In this document: piece by piece, positions 23,396-32,235 of the stretch
Position numbering within the stretch: position 1 is the first letter of the stretch
Layout of the letters: every line of letters starts with the position of its first letter
Source of the DNA: Acidimicrobiaceae bacterium
Lineage (GTDB): Bacteria > Actinomycetota > Acidimicrobiia > Acidimicrobiales > RAAP-2
Assembly (NCBI GenBank): GCA_947372925.1
Contig: CANBVQ010000009.1
Span: 1 to 39,629, forward strand
Reading direction: 5' to 3'
Length of the DNA stretch: 39,629 nt
Made by a program: the position numbers and the translations under genes
The notes under the pieces: model-generated
Told to the model about the DNA's origin: nothing
Database searches by the model: none
Seen by the model: only the letters and a program-made list of their open reading frames with translations

Positions 23396-24306
23396 GCGCT
23401 ACAGCGTTCGAAGCTCAGAGGTTCCGATCGTTCGGCCCACGCCATGATGGTTCCGTGCCAACTAGGGCGTCGCCGGACCAATACGGACCGTTCGCCCCGC
23501 AGGCGGGCTACGAGCAATCGGGCAACACCCGGACAGTTGGTGTCACCCACCAAGAGGACGTAGAGGAGTCTCCGCGTGGCGAAGTGTCGCGGGAGCGACC
23601 GGGTGAGGTTGTAGGCCGAATCCAAGATTGCTGAATTGGAGGGGGAAGTGCGCTGGTCGTCACCAAGGCGGGTAGCCGGGTGGTGGGCGACTGTCAGTGA
23701 TGGGTCGTAGAGCAGAACGCCGTGATGGCGAGCAATCCATTCGCCCAGTGCGACTTCGAAGTGAGGCTGAGCCCCTTGACCGCGAAGGCCATTCGGAAAT
23801 GCCAGAGCGGAACGGCGGTAGGCCGCGTTTACGCCCTTCAGCATGAAAACCTGCCTAATGGCGCCTTCACCTCGATGGTGATTACCAACAACACGTCCGA
23901 ACCATCGCACTCGGCCGACATTGCTCGTCAGGGACGTGAGCCGTTGGACGTCACCGTCGTACAGCACGTCGCGACCACCAACTCCGCTGAGAGCGGGATC
24001 GGAGAAGTAGTGGCGCAGACGCATGGCGTGATTGGCGGGGAGGCGAGCGTCGTCGTCGGTGAAAGCCACCACTTCGCTCGTGGCCACCTTGGCGCCCGCC
24101 AACATCGCCGCTAGTACGCCGGGCTCGCTAACAACGGCGATGGAGACGCCTCGCGACTGGGCGACTGAGGTGGTTGCGGGGTCGTCGGCTCGTGCCACGA
24201 CAATTACTTCCTCAAACGGTTGATCTTGCAGTAGGGCCGAATCGAGTGCCACTCCGAGATCGCGCGCCCGACCGTAGGAGGGAATGATGAGAGAGATTGT
24301 CGTCAC
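23392..24306 (-). CDS. Family 2 glycosyltransferase
   Basis: A 304-residue GT-A enzyme. It begins TTISLIIPSYGRARDLGVAL, has the metal-binding FTDDDARLPANHAM at about 92-105 and a GVNAAYRRSAL acceptor-side motif. The GTG at 24306 overlaps the flippase stop (GTGA), giving a four-base translational coupling. A longer frame runs back into the flippase gene and is rejected. Cytoplasmic, membrane-associated; sugar unknown. Confidence 0.9.
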   Translation of the reverse strand: MTTISLIIPSYGRARDLGVALDSALLQDQPFEEVIVVARADDPATTSVAQSRGVSIAVVSEPGVLAAMLAGAKVATSEVVAFTDDDARLPANHAMRLRHYFSDPALSGVGGRDVLYDGDVQRLTSLTSNVGRVRWFGRVVGNHHRGEGAIRQVFMLKGVNAAYRRSALAFPNGLRGQGAQPHFEVALGEWIARHHGVLLYDPSLTVAHHPATRLGDDQRTSPSNSAILDSAYNLTRSLPRHFATRRLLYVLLVGDTNCPGVARLLVARLRGERSVLVRRRPSWHGTIMAWAERSEPLSFERCSA

Positions 24307-25922
24307 GAGCCACTCAACATTCGAATAGCCCGATCGGTGAAGCATCGGCGAATGGGCCGAGGCATGGCTCCGCGGAGCCACAGCAAATCTTCCCGAGAGA
24401 AATAGTTCGTGAGACGTATGACTACCAGTGCAATGAGAGTAAAGAGGAGGCTCAGCGCCACGGTGGCGTCCAGGGCGTGCCACCGTGTTTCAAGGGCCCA
24501 CTCCCAGCGATCCATGAGGAGGCGCGTCGTGACGGTGGCGGTGGCTCCGATCAGCGTCACCCGTGCAATCCAGGGGAGGATTAAGACGCGTGCAGAGCTT
24601 TCGACCATTCGCGAAAAGCGCACGAGGAGATATGACGTGGCGCAGACCTTCGCGCAGAGAGTTCCCACGAGTACGCCATTTAGCCCAAAGGGCTTAACTA
24701 GGGCGAGGGTGAGAACGACATTCACCAAAAAGGCCACCAACTGTGCACGGGTGCCGAGGCCCACTTTGCCAATCGCGAAGATAGCTGCGGCCGTAGCGGG
24801 GCGGGGTGTGCCCGCGACCATGCCAAGGGCGATGAGAATCGTGGCCGTTGAGGCGCTAAGGAATGGTCGGTTGAGCCACGCGGTGAGCAGGACCGGCCCG
24901 AGGGCCATCACTATGCCGGCCATGCCGACTCCGATGAGCACAATGATCCGGTTGGCTCGTACGTAGATTCGTCGGAGGCCGTCTAAGCCTTCATCGGCGG
25001 CGACAGCGGCGGAAATGGTTGGGAGGAGATTGCCGTTGGGGATGTAGCCGAAGTAGGTGATTTGTCGGGCTAATCGCTGAGCAATCGACCACAGGCCTGT
25101 GGCCGTTGGTGACACCAAGGTGGAGATGACGATTGGATCTGTCTCGTAGGTCAGGGTTTCGAGAATCGAATTGAGCTGAAACCATCCACTGACCCGGCGC
25201 AGCTCCTTGCGAATCTCGGGCGATATGCCCCGCGGGCTGGCGTAAGGCGTGCCGTGTCGAAGAATGATGACAATAAGTGTCGCCAGATACGAAACGGCGT
25301 ACTGGACAGATGTGGCAATCACGATGGCTGACAGGCGCATGCCGTGAACGAGTAGCACGATGAGTAGCACCGCGTAGATCAACCGCGAGGCCACGTCGAT
25401 CACGGTGATGATCCACTGTTCACCAACGGCTACCAGCCTGGATGAGAGTGTGGCCAATATTGAGCCAAAAAAGACCAGTGCGTACGTCCAGTAGAAGAAA
25501 CGTTCAGCGGCACTCTGAACGCCGGGGCTGTAATTGAGATGATGCATCAGAGGATGCACAATCGCCACCACGATTGGCAGACCGAGGGCGCCAATGCCGA
25601 GCCAGGCCAACGTGCCCACCGTGGTAATGCGCGCCCCGATCAGGTGGTCACCCTCGATGCGACCTCGGGCACCATAGCGAACGACCATATTGCCAAATCC
25701 GGGATCGAGGGTCGAGATGTAGCCCACGGTGACCGTTACGAAGCTCCAGATACCAAACTCCACGAGCCCGAGATGTGAAAGTGAGATAGGTGTCGTTACA
25801 AGTGCGATGAGGAGGACGCAGACAACGCCGGCGGCCGTAACGAGGGAATTCGTCGCGGCCCGAGCACCGCGATATTCCTGGCCTCGCCGTCGGGGCTCGC
25901 TGGTCTCAGTGGGCTCATTCAC
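24303..25922 (-). CDS. Polysaccharide flippase (Wzx/MATE-like)
   Basis: A 539-residue membrane protein with roughly twelve to fourteen helices. The first reads VTAAGVVCVLLIALVTTPISL, and DPGFGNMVVRYGARGR follows in the first cytoplasmic part. The pattern fits the oligosaccharide flippase family that moves lipid-linked repeat units across the membrane. The start is GTG 25922; a weak -10-like CACAAT lies 7 nt upstream. It is cotranscribed with the downstream GT2 gene. Divergent from the GT4 gene at 25978 with 55 nt between starts. Confidence 0.88.
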   Translation of the reverse strand: MNEPTETSEPRRRGQEYRGARAATNSLVTAAGVVCVLLIALVTTPISLSHLGLVEFGIWSFVTVTVGYISTLDPGFGNMVVRYGARGRIEGDHLIGARITTVGTLAWLGIGALGLPIVVAIVHPLMHHLNYSPGVQSAAERFFYWTYALVFFGSILATLSSRLVAVGEQWIITVIDVASRLIYAVLLIVLLVHGMRLSAIVIATSVQYAVSYLATLIVIILRHGTPYASPRGISPEIRKELRRVSGWFQLNSILETLTYETDPIVISTLVSPTATGLWSIAQRLARQITYFGYIPNGNLLPTISAAVAADEGLDGLRRIYVRANRIIVLIGVGMAGIVMALGPVLLTAWLNRPFLSASTATILIALGMVAGTPRPATAAAIFAIGKVGLGTRAQLVAFLVNVVLTLALVKPFGLNGVLVGTLCAKVCATSYLLVRFSRMVESSARVLILPWIARVTLIGATATVTTRLLMDRWEWALETRWHALDATVALSLLFTLIALVVIRLTNYFSREDLLWLRGAMPRPIRRCFTDRAIRMLSGS

Positions 25923-25977
25923 GTCAATGATTGTGGCAGGTCGCTCGGTAGGGGTGTGTTTCTGCCACGATAGAGAG

Positions 25978-27066
25978 GTGACGAAGCGAGTTTTGGTATT
26001 TAGCCACGCCTCAGTAGTGGCGGCTAATCAGTCGGTTTACGCCGAATTGCGCAGCTTGGGACACGAACTGCTCATCGTGACCCCCGACACGTGGCGCCAT
26101 GATTTCTCTCAGCACCCCTTCCATCCCGAGGCCCACGCGGGTCTCCAGGGTTGCCTGTTACCTCTCCGGGTATCTCGAGCGGGTGCACCGCAACGCTTTC
26201 GCTACCGAGGATCGTTGCATCGAAATAGCGCGATTCGGGCCTTTGATCCCGAAGTCTGCATCATTGAAGAAGAGTCCTTCTCCCTCGCGGGGTTGCAGTG
26301 TGCACGTTTTGCTCGGAGTAAAGCATTGCCGTATGCCATTCAGGCCGCTGAGAATCTTGATCGCTCGATGCCTTGGCCCGCGAAGCGGTGGCGTCGCGTA
26401 GTTCTGCGTCATGCCAGTTTGGTCATAGCTCGCTCGCGTGCGGCGGGTGATCGGGCCATTGGCTGGGGGGCGATGCCAGACAACGTTGACGTAGTGCCCC
26501 ACGGTATCGATGGAGTTGTAGAAACAATCACGCCACGTCGCGAGGGTGTCGTCGGATACGTCGGCCGCCTGGTTGAATCCAAAGGACTTACCGACCTGCT
26601 GCAGGCAGTAGCGATGGACGAGTCGCTGTCACTCGAAGTAGTGGGCGACGGTGAACTCCGCACACTGTTTTCGCCATTGCCCGCCCGCGTGCGCTGGCAT
26701 GGTGCGCTGGCGCCGGAGCGCGTTGCCGAGTTCTACGAATCAATTTCCGTATTAGCCCTACCCAGTCGAACGACGCCCACATGGACGGAACAGTTTGGGC
26801 GTGTGATCATTGAGGCTCTCGCGGTAGGTCGGCCTGTGGTGGCGTACGACTCAGGTGAGATTCCCTGGGTCTCAGAAATGACTGGAATCACGCTCGTGCC
26901 CGAGGGCGATGTGCGCGGACTAAGCGAAGCCCTACGACGAAACGCCTATGGCGACGAGGGTGTGCGTCTAGGTGAGCTGGGTCGAGCAGCGGTGTTGCAA
27001 CACTTCACCAATGAATCAGTGGCCAAGCGTTTGGACGCCTGGGTTAACTCCACAACTGGCAACTAG
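25978..27066 (+). CDS. Family 4 glycosyltransferase
   Basis: A 362-residue GT-B enzyme. It begins VTKRVLVFSHASVVAANQSVYAEL read from GTG 25978; the codon run upstream in frame is antisense to the flippase gene and rejected. VVPHGIDGVVE marks the domain junction, VGYVGRLVESKGLTDLL the donor half, and EX7E is in TEQFGRVIIEALAVG. GAGAG and a weak -10-like CACGAT lie just upstream. The stop shares CTAG with the convergent glycosyltransferase. Sugar unknown. Confidence 0.88.
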   Translation: MTKRVLVFSHASVVAANQSVYAELRSLGHELLIVTPDTWRHDFSQHPFHPEAHAGLQGCLLPLRVSRAGAPQRFRYRGSLHRNSAIRAFDPEVCIIEEESFSLAGLQCARFARSKALPYAIQAAENLDRSMPWPAKRWRRVVLRHASLVIARSRAAGDRAIGWGAMPDNVDVVPHGIDGVVETITPRREGVVGYVGRLVESKGLTDLLQAVAMDESLSLEVVGDGELRTLFSPLPARVRWHGALAPERVAEFYESISVLALPSRTTPTWTEQFGRVIIEALAVGRPVVAYDSGEIPWVSEMTGITLVPEGDVRGLSEALRRNAYGDEGVRLGELGRAAVLQHFTNESVAKRLDAWVNSTTGN

Positions 27067-28142
27067 AGGCCTAGAACCACTGCTTGCAGTTTCGACCAAT
27101 GGGCTTCGCGCGAAAACTGATCGGCGTGCTGCCGTAGGTGGCCCCGATCCCACGCACTGCTAAAAGCAAGGTTGAGCGTCTCGACAATGGTGGGCACGCT
27201 CAGGTCGTTTTCGGCGATCAGAATTCCAGTTTGGCGAGTGATGGTGTCGAGGTAGCCGCCCGAACGTCGCGCCACCGTGGGCTTACCGGCAGCGGCGGCC
27301 TCCAGGGGAGTGATTCCGAAGTCTTCGTGGCTGAGGGCCAGATGGACTTTGGTGCTGGCGTACTCTCGCCATAACTCTTCGTCGCTAACGGCACCGAGGA
27401 GTTTGACATTGGCGGGGGCATGTTGACGGAGACTCTCACGTAGGGGTCCGTCACCGACAATGCGGAATCGAATATCCGGCATCGAGCGTGCTACCTCGAG
27501 CGCCAGATCAATGTTCTTGTACGGCAGTAGCCGTGCCACAACCAAGACGTCTCCGAGGTCTTCATCCCCGGGAATAGTTGCAGGGATGTCGACTGGCGGG
27601 GCCACAACTGGAGCGGAACGACCGTATACCTCTTCGACGAGCGACTGGGTCGCGGAAGAATTAACGATGTAGAGATCGGCGCGTCGTTGGGCTGCTTGAT
27701 CCCATCGGCGCAAGCGGTTCAACCAGAGCCGAGAAGCCTGGGCGCTGAGACCGAGGCCGTCTCTTTGAAGATAACGTTCGGTCTGATAGAGCCACCGAGC
27801 GGGGGCGTGACAGTAGACGGCGAGGTAGTCCGATGCCGTAACGCCGTGAGCCCAGCCCGACGAACTGGCCAACGTGATGTCGGCCGTGATTTCAATTGAC
27901 CGGGTAGCCGACGCCAGGAACGGCAAGGCGGCTCGGTGATGGTGACGGAAAAAGGGAATCCGGTTTAGTCGACCGGTGTGCACATCAACGGTGGCGAACT
28001 CGTCGAATGTGGTGGCCGATTCGTAGAGATTGGTGAAGAGCGGAGCTGTCGGCGCAAACTGAGTCCAGGCAGCCACAACCCGTTCGGCTCCACCGCGCTG
28101 CGTGAGGTAGTCGTGCGCGAGCGCGAGCGGTACTCGCCTCAT
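27063..28142 (-). CDS. Family 4 glycosyltransferase (WbaZ-like)
   Basis: A 359-residue GT-B enzyme. The opening LALAHDYLTQRGGAERVV is characteristic of WbaZ-like mannosyltransferase-type GT4s. YCHAPARWLYQTERYL follows, then VVARLLPYKNIDLALEVAR and EX7E SHEDFGITPLEAAAAG. ATG 28142 is 2 nt after the stop of the sugar-1-phosphate transferase gene, so the two are coupled, and it may add the second sugar to the primed lipid. Mannose specificity is inference only. Confidence 0.9.
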   Translation of the reverse strand: MRRVPLALAHDYLTQRGGAERVVAAWTQFAPTAPLFTNLYESATTFDEFATVDVHTGRLNRIPFFRHHHRAALPFLASATRSIEITADITLASSSGWAHGVTASDYLAVYCHAPARWLYQTERYLQRDGLGLSAQASRLWLNRLRRWDQAAQRRADLYIVNSSATQSLVEEVYGRSAPVVAPPVDIPATIPGDEDLGDVLVVARLLPYKNIDLALEVARSMPDIRFRIVGDGPLRESLRQHAPANVKLLGAVSDEELWREYASTKVHLALSHEDFGITPLEAAAAGKPTVARRSGGYLDTITRQTGILIAENDLSVPTIVETLNLAFSSAWDRGHLRQHADQFSREAHWSKLQAVVLGL

Positions 28143-28144
28143 GA

Positions 28145-29599
28145 TTAGTAGGCGCCGAGCCCTCGCAGCATGGCGCGAGGCGTGTCGAAGCAAATCTTGA
28201 TATCCCACCACATGGACCAAGCTGAGACGTAGAGATAGTCCAGCTGGCGGAGTTCCTCGGCGGTGAGGTTGTTACGACCCGAAACTTGCCAGAGACCGGT
28301 AATGCCTGGGCGCACGTCGTAGCGACGCGCGTAGAAGGGGTCTTGGATGTCGCTCTCGGAGACGATGAAGGGACGGGGGCCAACGATGCTCATGGAGCCC
28401 GTGAGCACGTTGATGAATTGAGGAATTTCGTCCAGTCCGATTTTTCGAATGAATCCACCAATCCAAGTCCGCCGATTGGTTTCTTGCATCTTGCCGCGCG
28501 TGACGTAGAGAGGAGCATCATCGCCAGATGGAGTAGTGCTGTCTGCGACATTGCCTGGCGCAATCTGCATGGTGCGGAACTTCAAGATGGTGAATGGTTT
28601 GCGATTCAGACCCAGCCGTTCCTGCCGATAGAAGACCGGTCCGCGTGAAGTCAGTTTGATTAACAGTGCGATCACAATGGAATGCGGGATGCTGAGTATC
28701 AACAAGACCAATGCAACCACGATGTCAAAGCCCCGCTTGAGTGCGAGGTCAAAGCGACTGACGTGGCGAGGGGCCATCTCGAGCAGGGGGAGTCCGGACA
28801 TCTCAGTGAGCCGACTTCGCCAGGAGATGACTTCAAACATGCGGGGCACCAGGGCCGTGTCTACCAATTCGGTCGTCCGTCGGTACCAGCGGGCTATTTC
28901 GGGGGTAATAGAGTTCATCGAACCGAAAATCACGCGGTCGAGGTTGAGTTCTGCGGCCAAGCGCTCGATATCGGAAATGTGACCAATGGTGTCTTCGGTG
29001 TCACTTAGATCCATAGAGATTCGGCCGTAGAGCGTGATTCCCCGCTGGAGGTGTAGGTGCGTGGCAATACGTTGATATGTAGTGCCATCGTCAATGACGG
29101 CCATGCGCACTGGCCGCTGTGACATCACGACTGCTCGAAGAACGACCCGCATGATGGCAATAACGAAAGTTGTTGTCATGACCGCGATGATGATTTGCGT
29201 CGGGACCTGAATCTCCCACTGTGTGAAGTGGTGGGCGATGTAGCTGATCGACATGGCAAGAAAACCACCAAAGCTGGTGGCCATCGCCAATTCCTTAAAG
29301 TTGGTAAAAGCGTTCTGGGTCGGACTCCGGCGAGAAACGCGATAGCCCGAAGTCAAGGCCATTGCCATGACTACTCCGATTGGAAACCAGAAGGCGTGGC
29401 GCAAGTTGTAGTCCAGGTACGACCAGCGATTAAAAGCGTTCCGTGTAACCAGATTGAGAAGTGCCAAACCAATGATTAGTCCTGCCCACGCAGAGAGGTA
29501 GTCCAAGACAACGAGGCTGGCGGTATAGCGGCGAGAAGTGAGCCCACGACGACGACGATGGGCTCCCACCGCAAACGTCCCCTCCGCTATTAACGACAC
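28145..29599 (-). CDS. Polyprenyl glycosylphosphotransferase (WcaJ/WbaP-like)
   Basis: A 484-residue initiating transferase that moves a sugar-1-phosphate from a nucleotide sugar to undecaprenyl phosphate. Four N-terminal hydrophobic helices (about 28-170) are followed by a Rossmann-like CoA-binding-type domain. The catalytic core (from about 285) has KRGFDIVVALVLLI, SRGPVFYRQERLGLNRKPF, LKFRTM, LDEIPQFINVLTGSMSIVGP and RPGITGLWQVSGR. The Asp-Glu pair of LDEIPQ is the catalytic dyad. GTG 29599 has TACAAT 6 nt upstream, so it can be transcribed separately from fabI. Confidence 0.93.
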   Translation of the reverse strand: MSLIAEGTFAVGAHRRRRGLTSRRYTASLVVLDYLSAWAGLIIGLALLNLVTRNAFNRWSYLDYNLRHAFWFPIGVVMAMALTSGYRVSRRSPTQNAFTNFKELAMATSFGGFLAMSISYIAHHFTQWEIQVPTQIIIAVMTTTFVIAIMRVVLRAVVMSQRPVRMAVIDDGTTYQRIATHLHLQRGITLYGRISMDLSDTEDTIGHISDIERLAAELNLDRVIFGSMNSITPEIARWYRRTTELVDTALVPRMFEVISWRSRLTEMSGLPLLEMAPRHVSRFDLALKRGFDIVVALVLLILSIPHSIVIALLIKLTSRGPVFYRQERLGLNRKPFTILKFRTMQIAPGNVADSTTPSGDDAPLYVTRGKMQETNRRTWIGGFIRKIGLDEIPQFINVLTGSMSIVGPRPFIVSESDIQDPFYARRYDVRPGITGLWQVSGRNNLTAEELRQLDYLYVSAWSMWWDIKICFDTPRAMLRGLGAY

Positions 29600-29605
29600 A
29601 CGCAG

Positions 29606-29633
29606 ATTGTAGAAGAGGGCGGCGGTTGGTGAA
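29606..29633 (-). promoter_or_regulatory. Predicted leaderless promoter of the sugar-1-phosphate transferase
   Basis: On the minus strand, TTCACC (29633-29628), a 16-nt spacer and TACAAT (29611-29606), which ends 6 nt before GTG 29599. This is the best-formed promoter in the window. Confidence 0.55.
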
Positions 29634-29638
29634 TTTCG

Positions 29639-30418
29639 TTAGCCCATGGCGTGTGCGCCGCCGTCGACGTACACAATGGAGGCTGTGGTTCCCCTCATGA
29701 GGGGGGAGAGCATGGCAACGGCCGTGTCGTGAACGGCCGAGGCGTCTCGTACGTCCCAGCCCAGGGGGGCTCGTTCCGACCAAGAGTCCTCGAATTGGGT
29801 AAAACCGGGGATCGACCGGGCGGCCATGGTCCGTATCGGGCCGGCTGCTAGCAGATTGACTCGAATGTGGTCTGGGCCGACCTCTTTGGCGATGTAGCGA
29901 CTCAACGACTCGAGCCCGGCCTTGGCAACCCCCATCCAGTCGTACATGGGGTAGGCCCGCGTGGCATCGAAGTCAAGGCCGACTACCGATGCACCCCCAC
30001 GAGCAGTGCTCTTCTGGAGGAGTGGCCGGTAGGCGCCCACCAGTGTGGCCAGGGAGTAAGTCGATATTTGGAACGCGGTGGCCACATCGGCGAACGGTGT
30101 TTGGAGCATGCCGTGACCTAATGCTGATTCGGGGGCGAAGCCGATGGCGTGGACCAGGCCGTCGAGCCGTCCGAACTCTGACTCGATGGTGTGAACCGAA
30201 TCGGCCACCTGATCCTCATCGGTGACGTCAAGCGCAATTACTTCTGTCGAGACTCCGAGCCGCTTGGCCATTCGCCGCGTGAGCGACATACCTCGTCCTG
30301 CACCCGAGAGAAGGACCTCGCCGCCTTCCTCGATAGCTCGCTGGGCGATGCCGTAGGCGAGCGAGTCATCGGTGAGTACGCCGGTAACGAGAATGCGGTG
30401 ACCTTCAAGAATTCCCAC
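29639..30418 (-). CDS. fabI: Enoyl-[acyl-carrier-protein] reductase (FabI/InhA type)
   Basis: A 259-residue NADH-dependent reductase completing each round of type II fatty acid elongation. It opens GILEGHRILVTGVLTDDSLAYG and has the catalytic Y-X6-K in YDWMGVAKAGLES, followed by AAGPIRTMAARSI and IVYVDGGAHAMG. The motifs resemble mycobacterial InhA closely, so a longer-chain preference is possible but unproved. GTG 30418 is chosen because it starts the conserved block and has TACGCT 7 nt upstream. It is divergent from npdG with only 40 nt between start codons. Confidence 0.93.
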   Translation of the reverse strand: MGILEGHRILVTGVLTDDSLAYGIAQRAIEEGGEVLLSGAGRGMSLTRRMAKRLGVSTEVIALDVTDEDQVADSVHTIESEFGRLDGLVHAIGFAPESALGHGMLQTPFADVATAFQISTYSLATLVGAYRPLLQKSTARGGASVVGLDFDATRAYPMYDWMGVAKAGLESLSRYIAKEVGPDHIRVNLLAAGPIRTMAARSIPGFTQFEDSWSERAPLGWDVRDASAVHDTAVAMLSPLMRGTTASIVYVDGGAHAMG

Positions 30419-30425
30419 GATGGTC

Positions 30426-30431
30426 AGCGTA
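30426..30431 (-). promoter_or_regulatory. Predicted -10 of leaderless fabI
   Basis: TACGCT on the minus strand, 7 nt before GTG 30418. Lies in the 40-bp fabI/npdG interval; the -35 side would fall near the npdG start. Confidence 0.4.
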
Positions 30432-30458
30432 CCCCTACGAATCCGGTTAACTAGTGAC

Positions 30459-31106
30459 GTGAATAAGTCAATTGGCATCATTGGTGGAAGTGGCCCAGCG
30501 GGTCGTGGGCTGGCAGTACGCCTCGCGAGTGCGGGCTACAACGTCGTCTTGGGTTCTCGCGACGCTGATCGCGCGGGACAAGTCGCAAGCGCACTCACGT
30601 GGCGTGGACAAGGCACGGTGACAGGCGGCACGAATGAGTCCGCTGCTGAATGCGACGTCGTCATTCTGGCGACACCTTGGGATTCGGCGGTGAGCACGGT
30701 CGTGTCCCTGCGAAAGCAACTCGTAGGCAAGGTGGTCATTTCAATGGTGAATGCTCTCCAGAAGCAGGGCCGGGAATTGGTGCCCATGTTTCCCGCAAGA
30801 GGCTCGATGACTGCCGAAGTAGCAGCCGCCCTGCCCGGCTCAAGAGTCACCGGAGCATTCCATCATCTCCCCGCTGCCGATATGGAGAATCTGGATAGCG
30901 GGCTAGACGCTGACGTCATGGTCATTGGTGACGATGTCGAAGCTCGCACGTTGACCGTTGAAATTACTGACGCGATGGACGGTCTGCGGGCCGTAGAAGT
31001 GGGTTCTCTCTCGCTGGCGGGAGCAGTGGAGTCCTTTACCGCTGTGTGCATCACCACGAATATTCGCCACAAGGCCCACACCTACGTGAAGTTGGCAGGT
31101 CTCTAA
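30459..31106 (+). CDS. npdG: NADPH-dependent F420 reductase
   Basis: A 215-residue Rossmann protein that passes hydride between F420H2 and NADP. Dinucleotide binding is seen in IGIIGGSGPAGRGLAVRLAS and VVLGSRDADRA, where the SR side favours NADP. CDVVILATPWDSA, ISMVNALQKQG and GAFHHLPAADM are family blocks. GTG 30459 begins the conserved strand; a longer frame runs into the fabI start region. It implies F420 is made by this organism. It lies 2 nt before mshC. Confidence 0.9.
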   Translation: MNKSIGIIGGSGPAGRGLAVRLASAGYNVVLGSRDADRAGQVASALTWRGQGTVTGGTNESAAECDVVILATPWDSAVSTVVSLRKQLVGKVVISMVNALQKQGRELVPMFPARGSMTAEVAAALPGSRVTGAFHHLPAADMENLDSGLDADVMVIGDDVEARTLTVEITDAMDGLRAVEVGSLSLAGAVESFTAVCITTNIRHKAHTYVKLAGL

Positions 31107-31108
31107 CC

Positions 31109-32230
31109 ATGCAGTTGTACGACACCGCTCGACGGGGAATATTCCCCATGGACCCCGGTCCCATCGTGACGATGTACTCGTGCGGCATTACGCCCTACGA
31201 CGCGGCGCACCTCGGCCACGCTTTCGTGTATCTGACCTTTGACGTACTGCAACGGCGACTGCGTGATCAAGGTCTCGAAACTCGCTGTGTCCGAAACGTG
31301 ACTGATGTTGATGACGACATCCTGCGAAAAGCGCGCGAAGTGGGGGTTCACTACCTCGACTTGGCAGCGCGAGAGATGACGAAATTTGATCGCGATATGG
31401 CCATCATCAATCTCTTGCCCGTGTATTCGGAGCCTCGAGCGACTGGTGCTATTCCGGAGATACTCTCCGTGATTCAATCCACTTTCGACAAGGGTTTGGC
31501 GTACGAAGTTGATGGTTACGTCTATTTCGAAGTTGCTAAGTTTCCACGATTCGGTCAGGTTTCCCACGAAACGGAGGCCGACATGATCACCTTGGCGGGG
31601 ATTCACGGTGGACGGCCGGACGATCCTCGCAAACGTAATCCCTTGGACTTTGTTCTATGGCAACCGTCGCTCGACGACGAGCCGGCCTGGGACTCGTTGT
31701 GGGGGCCAGGGCGTCCTGGTTGGCACATTGAGTGCTCGGCGCTCGCGCTTCGTGATCTCGGGGAGACATTGGACGTTCACGGCGGTGGCCGCGATTTAGC
31801 TTTCCCGCACCACGAGTGCGAGGCGGCACAGAGCGAAACGGTGACTGGTGCACCATTTGTCAAGCACTGGCTACACGTTGGTCTGGTTGGGCTCGATGGC
31901 ACCAAGATGTCGAAGTCCTTGGGCAATCTGGTGTTCGTGAGTGAACTGGCCAAGGATGCCGAGGCGGCGGCAATCCGACTCGCCTTGCTCTCGCACCACT
32001 ATCGCGGTGATTGGGAGTGGCGCAATGACGATCTCACCAAGGGCGTGTCGCGACTGCATACGTGGAGGACCTCAATCTCCGGCCATGGAGCGGATGGGAT
32101 TATCGACGATGTCCGAGCATGTCTCGACGAGGATCTCGACACACCGGGTGCTTTGCGTGTGATTGACGAAGCGGCTCAATCAGGCTTCAACGTCACCTCG
32201 GCGGCAGCTCTTCTCGGCATTACGCTGTAA
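31109..32230 (+). CDS. mshC: MshC, cysteine:GlcN-inositol ligase (mycothiol synthesis)
   Basis: A 373-residue class I synthetase-like enzyme that joins cysteine to glucosaminyl-inositol using ATP in mycothiol synthesis. The CGITPYDAAHLGHAFVYL motif carries the HIGH-equivalent HLGHA and is MshC-type; cysteinyl-tRNA synthetases usually have CGPTVYD. Zinc and Cys binding is in WHIECSALALR and FPHHECEAAQSE, and KMSKS is in TKMSKSLGN. It is somewhat shorter than the roughly 410-residue family norm at the C-terminus. ATG 31109 is 2 nt after npdG, suggesting an operon. Confidence 0.9.
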   Translation: MQLYDTARRGIFPMDPGPIVTMYSCGITPYDAAHLGHAFVYLTFDVLQRRLRDQGLETRCVRNVTDVDDDILRKAREVGVHYLDLAAREMTKFDRDMAIINLLPVYSEPRATGAIPEILSVIQSTFDKGLAYEVDGYVYFEVAKFPRFGQVSHETEADMITLAGIHGGRPDDPRKRNPLDFVLWQPSLDDEPAWDSLWGPGRPGWHIECSALALRDLGETLDVHGGGRDLAFPHHECEAAQSETVTGAPFVKHWLHVGLVGLDGTKMSKSLGNLVFVSELAKDAEAAAIRLALLSHHYRGDWEWRNDDLTKGVSRLHTWRTSISGHGADGIIDDVRACLDEDLDTPGALRVIDEAAQSGFNVTSAAALLGITL

Positions 32231-32235
32231 GGGTC

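Noticed and set aside
31109-32230. Cysteinyl-tRNA synthetase
   Set aside because: CGITPYDAAHLGHA is the MshC form, the protein is short, and it lacks the cysteinyl-tRNA synthetase anticodon domain.
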